Part shown: positions 60,175-64,000 of the stretch, in pieces
Layout: the number at the start of each line of letters is the position of its first letter
Numbering within the stretch: position 1 is the stretch's first letter
Assembly: GCF_003946885.1 (NCBI RefSeq)
Contig: NZ_RWKQ01000009.1
Span: 37,553-101,552 of the forward strand
Origin: Specibacter cremeus
GTDB taxonomy: Bacteria > Actinomycetota > Actinomycetes > Actinomycetales > Micrococcaceae
Length of the DNA: 64,000 nucleotides
Direction of reading: 5' to 3'
Program-made: the position numbers and the translations under genes
Notes under the pieces: model-generated
What the model saw: the letters and a program-made list of their open reading frames with translations, nothing else
The model's database searches: none
What the model was told of the DNA's origin: nothing

Positions 60175-61950
60175 CTACTCGAGCAGTTCGGAGGCCTCCA
60201 GCCAGGCGAGCTCCAGGTCCTCCTTCTCCGCCGCCAGTTCGGCCAGTTTCGCGTTCAAATCGCCCAGCAGCGCGTAGTCGCCCACGTTGGCCTCCATCTG
60301 GGCGTGGACCTTCGCCTCGGCTGCGGCAATCTTACCCAGCTGCCGCTCCACCCGGTTCAGCTCCTTGCGGGCGTCGCGCCGTTGCGCCTCGGTGGGCCCG
60401 GACCCGGTCTGGACGCGCTCCTGCGGGGACGGCTTCTCCGCCAGGGCGGCTTCGCGCAATTCCAAATACTGGTCCACTCCCCCGGGCAGCCCGCGCAGCT
60501 GGCCGTCGCCGAGCAGCGCCATCTGGTGGTCGGTGACGCGCTCGAGCAGGTACCTGTCATGGGACACCACCACCAAGGTCCCGGGCCAGCCGTCCAGCAC
60601 GTCCTCCACGGCGGCCAGCGTGTCGGTGTCCAGGTCATTCGTGGGCTCGTCGAGCATCAGCACGTTCGGCTCCCCGACGAGCAGGCGCAGCAGCTGCAGC
60701 CGGCGGCGCTCACCACCGGAGAGGTCGCGCACGGGCGTCCACTGCTTCTCCTTCGTGAAGCCCAGCTGCTCCACCAGCTGCCCGGCGGTCAGTTCGCGCC
60801 CGCCCACGGCGAAGGAGCGCTTCTCCCGCTCGATGACCTCCAGCACGCGCAGGTCCAGGACGTCGTCGAGCTCGCCCACCTCCTGGGTGAGCACGGCCGT
60901 CTGGACGGTTTTGCCCCGCTTCAGCCGCCCGGCCGTCGGGGCGACCTCGCCGTTGAGCAGCCGCAGCAGCGTCGTCTTGCCGGACCCGTTGACGCCGACG
61001 ATGCCCAGCCGCTCCCCCGGGGCCAGGCGCAGCGTGATGTTCTTGAAGATCTCATTCTCGCCATAGGACAGGGACACGCCCTCCAGATCGAGCACGTCCT
61101 TGCCGAGCCGGGCCGTGGCCATCTTCGACAACGCCACGGTGTCGCGCGGCTCGGGCACGTCGGCGATGATGTCGTTCGCGGCCTCGATGCGGAACTTCGG
61201 CTTGGACGTGCGGGCCGGGGCGCCGCGGCGCAGCCACGCCAGTTCCTTCTTCACCAGCTGCACGCGCTTGCTCTCGACGACGGCGGCCATCCGGTCGCGC
61301 TCCGCCCGGGCCAGCACGTAGGCGGCGTACCCGCCGTCGAAGGGGTCGACGACGGCGTCGTGCACCTCCCAGGTGCGCGTGCACACCTCGTCGAGGAACC
61401 AGCGGTCGTGGGTGACCACGACGAACGCGCCCTCGTTGGCGCGCCAGCGGGCCTTCAGGTGCCGGGCCAGCCAGGCCACGCCCTCCACGTCGAGATGGTT
61501 GGTGGGCTCGTCGAGCATGATGACGTCGTCGTCGCCGATCAGCAGCTTGGCCAGCGCCACCCGCCGCTTCTGCCCGCCGGAGAGCGAATGGATGTTCGCA
61601 TGCCAGTCCACCTCGCCGACGAGGGCGCCCATGATCTCGCGGATTTTCGGGTTGGCCGCCCATTCGTGATCCGCCGCCTCCCCCACGATCGCGAAGCCCA
61701 CCGTGTGCTCCCCGTCCAGCACGTCGGTCTGGTCCAGGTAGCCGACATGCACCCCGCCGCGTACCGTCACACGCCCGGAATCGGGCGCCTGCCGGCCGGA
61801 CAGCAGGCGCATGAGCGTGGACTTGCCGTCGCCGTTGCGGCCCACGATGCCGATCCGGTCGCCCTCTTCCAGCCCGACGGTGACACCGTCCAGGACGGTG
61901 CGGGTGGCGAAGGCGATGTTGAGGTTTTCCCCGCCGAGGAGGTGTGCCAC
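60175..61950 (-). CDS. ABC-F family ATPase (Uup-like)
   Basis: A 591-residue cytoplasmic ABC-F protein with two ABC cassettes and no membrane segment. First: GIVGRNGDGKST, LSGGQKRR and MLDEPTNHLD; second: GIVGVNGSGKTT, LSGGERRR and MLDEPTNDLD. The C-terminal ~70 residues form a coiled coil (AQRRDARKELNRVERQLGKI), the ABC_tran_CTD of Uup-type proteins. Such proteins act at the ribosome on stalled translation. The gene sits between ispE and the AbiEi-like gene; in related genomes it is close to ispE. Confidence 0.9.
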   Translation of the reverse strand: MAHLLGGENLNIAFATRTVLDGVTVGLEEGDRIGIVGRNGDGKSTLMRLLSGRQAPDSGRVTVRGGVHVGYLDQTDVLDGEHTVGFAIVGEAADHEWAANPKIREIMGALVGEVDWHANIHSLSGGQKRRVALAKLLIGDDDVIMLDEPTNHLDVEGVAWLARHLKARWRANEGAFVVVTHDRWFLDEVCTRTWEVHDAVVDPFDGGYAAYVLARAERDRMAAVVESKRVQLVKKELAWLRRGAPARTSKPKFRIEAANDIIADVPEPRDTVALSKMATARLGKDVLDLEGVSLSYGENEIFKNITLRLAPGERLGIVGVNGSGKTTLLRLLNGEVAPTAGRLKRGKTVQTAVLTQEVGELDDVLDLRVLEVIEREKRSFAVGGRELTAGQLVEQLGFTKEKQWTPVRDLSGGERRRLQLLRLLVGEPNVLMLDEPTNDLDTDTLAAVEDVLDGWPGTLVVVSHDRYLLERVTDHQMALLGDGQLRGLPGGVDQYLELREAALAEKPSPQERVQTGSGPTEAQRRDARKELNRVERQLGKIAAAEAKVHAQMEANVGDYALLGDLNAKLAELAAEKEDLELAWLEASELLE

Positions 61951-61971
61951 GTGAGACTGCTTTCCCTTGAT

Positions 61972-62943
61972 TTACTTGGTGATGATGGAGGCCCCGTGCA
62001 CGGGGCCGGTCGCCGTGAGGGCGTTGTGCCCGGCGTCCGCGAGCGCCGCGGCCAACGCGCCGGCGTGCCCGGCGTCGGCCGCCAGCATGGCCACGGTCGG
62101 CCCCGACCCCGAGACCACGGCGGCCAGGGCACCCAGGTCGCGGCCGGCGTCGAGCACGCCGGCAAGGCCGGGGGCGAGCGCCAGCGCGGCGGCCTGCAGG
62201 TCGTTGCCCAGCGTGCCGGCCAGGTCGCGGGCGTTGCCGGCGCGCAGGGCCGCCAGGATGTGCGGGTCCACGTGGCGGGGTTCGGCCGGCCGCCGGTCGG
62301 CGCGCAACTCGTCGAGCTTGCCGTACACGGCCGGTGTCGGCAGCCCGTAGTCCGCCTGGACGAGGACCCAATGCAGCGGGTCCGGGGCCAGCGCGGGCGT
62401 CAGCCGGTCGCCGACGCCGAGTCCGACGGCGGCGCCCCCCAGCAGCGCGAACGGCACGTCCGCGCCCAGCCCGGAGCCGAGCAGCGACAGTTCCTCGCGC
62501 GAGAGGCCTGTGTTCCACAGTGCCTCGCAGGCCACGAGCGCGGCCGCGGCGTCCGCCGAGCCGCCGCCCATGCCGCCGGCGATCGGCACGCGCTTGGTGA
62601 TCTCCAGGTGCACGCCGCAGGCGCCCTGGCTGATCCCCGCCACGAGGGCGGCGGCGCGCACGGCCAGGTTGGAGCCGTCCAGCGGGACGCCGGCCAGCGC
62701 CGCCGCGGACAGCGTGCTGTGCGGGCCGATGCCGACGGTGATGTCGTCCGGCGGCGTGCCGGGCTTCGCCGTCGCCGTGACCTCCTCGTACAGGGACACG
62801 GCCAGGTACACGCTGGCCACGTAGTGGTAGCCGTCGGGGCGCGGCGGGCCGACCCGGAACGAGGCGTTGATCTTCCCCGGCGCGCGGACGCTCACGCGGG
62901 TCGGGGACGATGCGGCGGGCACCGCCCACGGCTGCTCAGACAA
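61972..62943 (-). CDS. ispE: 4-diphosphocytidyl-2-C-methyl-D-erythritol kinase
   Basis: A 323-residue GHMP kinase of the MEP isoprenoid pathway. Motifs: [22 protein letters not shown], the ATP loop [18 protein letters not shown] and the C-terminal [12 protein letters not shown]. The TTG at 62943 overlaps the rsmA stop by 8 bp, so it is coupled to rsmA. Undecaprenyl phosphate for the polysaccharide pathway ultimately depends on this route. Confidence 0.93.
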   Translation of the reverse strand: MSEQPWAVPAASSPTRVSVRAPGKINASFRVGPPRPDGYHYVASVYLAVSLYEEVTATAKPGTPPDDITVGIGPHSTLSAAALAGVPLDGSNLAVRAAALVAGISQGACGVHLEITKRVPIAGGMGGGSADAAAALVACEALWNTGLSREELSLLGSGLGADVPFALLGGAAVGLGVGDRLTPALAPDPLHWVLVQADYGLPTPAVYGKLDELRADRRPAEPRHVDPHILAALRAGNARDLAGTLGNDLQAAALALAPGLAGVLDAGRDLGALAAVVSGSGPTVAMLAADAGHAGALAAALADAGHNALTATGPVHGASIITK

Positions 62944-63823
62944 TCTGGGGGACCTTGGCCTCGGCGATGCGGGCGAACGCGGCGATGTCGAGGACCTCGC
63001 CGCGGGCGGCCGGGTCGACGCCGGCCTCGCGCAGGCATCGTTCGGCCTCGGCCGCGCCGCCGGCCCAGCCGGCCAGGGCGGCCCGCAACGTCTTGCGCCG
63101 CTGGGCGAAGGCGGCGTCGATCACGGCGAACACCTCGGCGCGGCTCGCCTGCGTGGCGGGCGGAACGCGGCGGGTGAAGCCGACCAGGCCGGAGGAGATC
63201 TTCGGCGCCGGCCAGAACACGTTCATGCCGATGACCCCGGCCTTGCGCATCTGCGCGTACCAGGCGCCCTTCACCGACGGCACCCCGTAGGTCTTCGAGC
63301 CGGGCCCGGCGACCATGCGGTCGGCGACCTCGTCCTGGACCATGACGAGCCCGTGGCGCAGCGACGGGAAATACTCGAGCAGGTGCAGCACGACCGGAAC
63401 CGCCACGTTGTAGGGCAGGTTCGCCACGAGCGCGGTGGGAACGCCGGGCAGTTCGGTGACGCGCATGGCGTCGGAGAGCACGACGTCGAGGTTGCCCGCC
63501 TTGGCGGGGCGGAACGCGGCGACGGTCTCCGGCAGTTTCGCGGCCAGCACCGGGTCGATCTCCACGGCCACGACCCGGGCTGCGGCGTCCAGCAGGCCCA
63601 GCGTCAGCGAGCCGAGCCCGGGTCCGACCTCCAACACGGTCTCGGCCGGGTCGATGTTGGCGGCCGCGACGATGCGGCGGATCGTGTTGCCGTCGATGAC
63701 GAAGTTCTGGCCCAGGGTCTTGGTGGGGCGCACGCCGAGTTCCTCCGCCAGCCGGCGGATCTCGGTGGCGCCCAGCAGCGGCTCGGGTGCCGGGACGGAT
63801 TGTGGATCTCTCACGCCTGCCAT
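62936..63823 (-). CDS. rsmA: 16S rRNA (adenine1518-N6/1519-N6)-dimethyltransferase
   Basis: A 295-residue KsgA/RsmA methyltransferase that dimethylates two adenines in helix 45 of 16S rRNA. Motifs: [18 protein letters not shown], the SAM loop [46 protein letters not shown] and [13 protein letters not shown] chose ATG 63823 (MAGVRDPQS); the frame extends to 63865 without similarity. Loss of RsmA gives kasugamycin resistance in many bacteria. It is the first of the rsmA-ispE pair. Confidence 0.95.
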   Translation of the reverse strand: MAGVRDPQSVPAPEPLLGATEIRRLAEELGVRPTKTLGQNFVIDGNTIRRIVAAANIDPAETVLEVGPGLGSLTLGLLDAAARVVAVEIDPVLAAKLPETVAAFRPAKAGNLDVVLSDAMRVTELPGVPTALVANLPYNVAVPVVLHLLEYFPSLRHGLVMVQDEVADRMVAGPGSKTYGVPSVKGAWYAQMRKAGVIGMNVFWPAPKISSGLVGFTRRVPPATQASRAEVFAVIDAAFAQRRKTLRAALAGWAGGAAEAERCLREAGVDPAARGEVLDIAAFARIAEAKVPQIV

Positions 63824-63843
63824 CGTATCGGGTATTAAAGGGC

Positions 63844-63879
63844 GGACTCCCCGCGTTCGTGGCAACGTGCGGGGAGTCC
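63844..63879. terminator. hairpin terminator upstream of rsmA
   Basis: Perfect 11-bp arms GGACTCCCCGC (63844-63854) and GCGGGGAGTCC (63869-63879) leave a 14-nt loop. Read leftward, CGCCCTTTAAT follows, so it may end transcription from the insertion-sequence side before rsmA. Confidence 0.6.
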
Positions 63880-63944
63880 GGGGTCCTGTGCTGGGTTACT
63901 CGTGCGGGGCCGTGACTTAGGGTCTGCCAGTATTTAACACGGTG

Positions 63945-64000
63945 TTATTCTGGTTTGTCGGATTTGATGGTGTAATTCCAGTCGCCGTGGAAGTCGTGGC
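63945..64000 (-). CDS. C-terminal end of a transposase (partial, probably ISAzo13-like)
   Basis: The last 17 codons before a TAA at 63945-63947 read HDFHGDWNYTIKSDKPE. The HGDWNYTI-type ending is familiar to me from ISAzo13-family (Rhodopirellula transposase, PF07592) proteins. The rest lies outside the window, so only the tail can be judged. A GGGTCTGCCAGT stretch near 63920 and the palindrome TAACAC-G-GTGTTA (63935-63947) may belong to the element end. Confidence 0.5.
   Translation of the reverse strand, partial: HDFHGDWNYTIKSDKPE

Overview
The window is very GC-rich, densely coded DNA from an actinobacterium, most likely a member of the Micrococcales close to Arthrobacter (family Micrococcaceae). 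This rests on the housekeeping order rsmA-ispE-ABC-F-tRNA-Gln-glmU-prs-rplY-pth, a HemD-like/winged-helix regulator of the NnaR type, SufS/SufU, very high GC at third codon positions, and an abundant GGTTGAGCC(T/C)GTCGAAACC-type intergenic repeat. Species assignment is inference.

Layout. 1-5.8 kb: the end of a phosphohexomutase gene, then assimilatory nitrite reductase (nirD opposite nirB), sirohaem methyltransferase (cobA) and an NnaR-like regulator. 5.8-9 kb: a LysR regulator divergent from a YeiH-type membrane protein, deoC, and a small membrane protein. 9.1-14 kb: mfd (with two repeat copies read in frame inside the gene), a DUF2505 protein and a small membrane protein. 14-20.2 kb: a polymer module consisting of a secreted GH18 chitinase-like protein divergent from a processive GT2 synthase, a SpoIIAA-like protein and a GGDEF-EAL protein with both active sites apparently intact. 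20.2-24 kb: nhaA, a VanZ-like gene, sufU and sufS. 23.9-49.2 kb: a large surface-polysaccharide locus. It holds the dTDP-rhamnose genes rmlA, rmlB and a fused rmlCD, an lhgO-like oxidase, a three-domain glycosyltransferase (GT26 + GT2 + GT2), and a secreted DUF4082/glycosidase-like protein. Facing these is a leftward gene series (48.9 to 33.4 kb), mostly joined by 4-bp start/stop overlaps, that encodes the priming transferase, nucleotide-sugar enzymes, flippase, glycosyltransferases, a lipoprotein paralogue of the secreted protein, a Wzz-like protein and a Wzy-Wzz-like fusion. 49.3-54.8 kb: two tandem large LuxR-type (LAL) regulators. 54.9-63.8 kb: pth, rplY, prs, glmU, tRNA-Gln, an AbiEi/DUF559 gene flanked by imperfect 74-bp direct repeats, an ABC-F protein, ispE and rsmA. 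The right edge cuts into what looks like the end of an insertion sequence.

How it fits together. The nitrite genes form one functional unit: NirBD reduces nitrite, CobA supplies the sirohaem precursor, and the HemD-like regulator probably controls them. The polysaccharide locus reads as a complete Wzx/Wzy-type pathway for a rhamnose-containing, probably amino-sugar-containing polymer. Its most unusual parts are two related secreted proteins of unknown activity (one soluble, one lipoprotein) and several enzyme fusions. The GT2/GH18/c-di-GMP module may make and trim a second polymer. The polysaccharide region sits between pth and mfd within otherwise conserved housekeeping genes.
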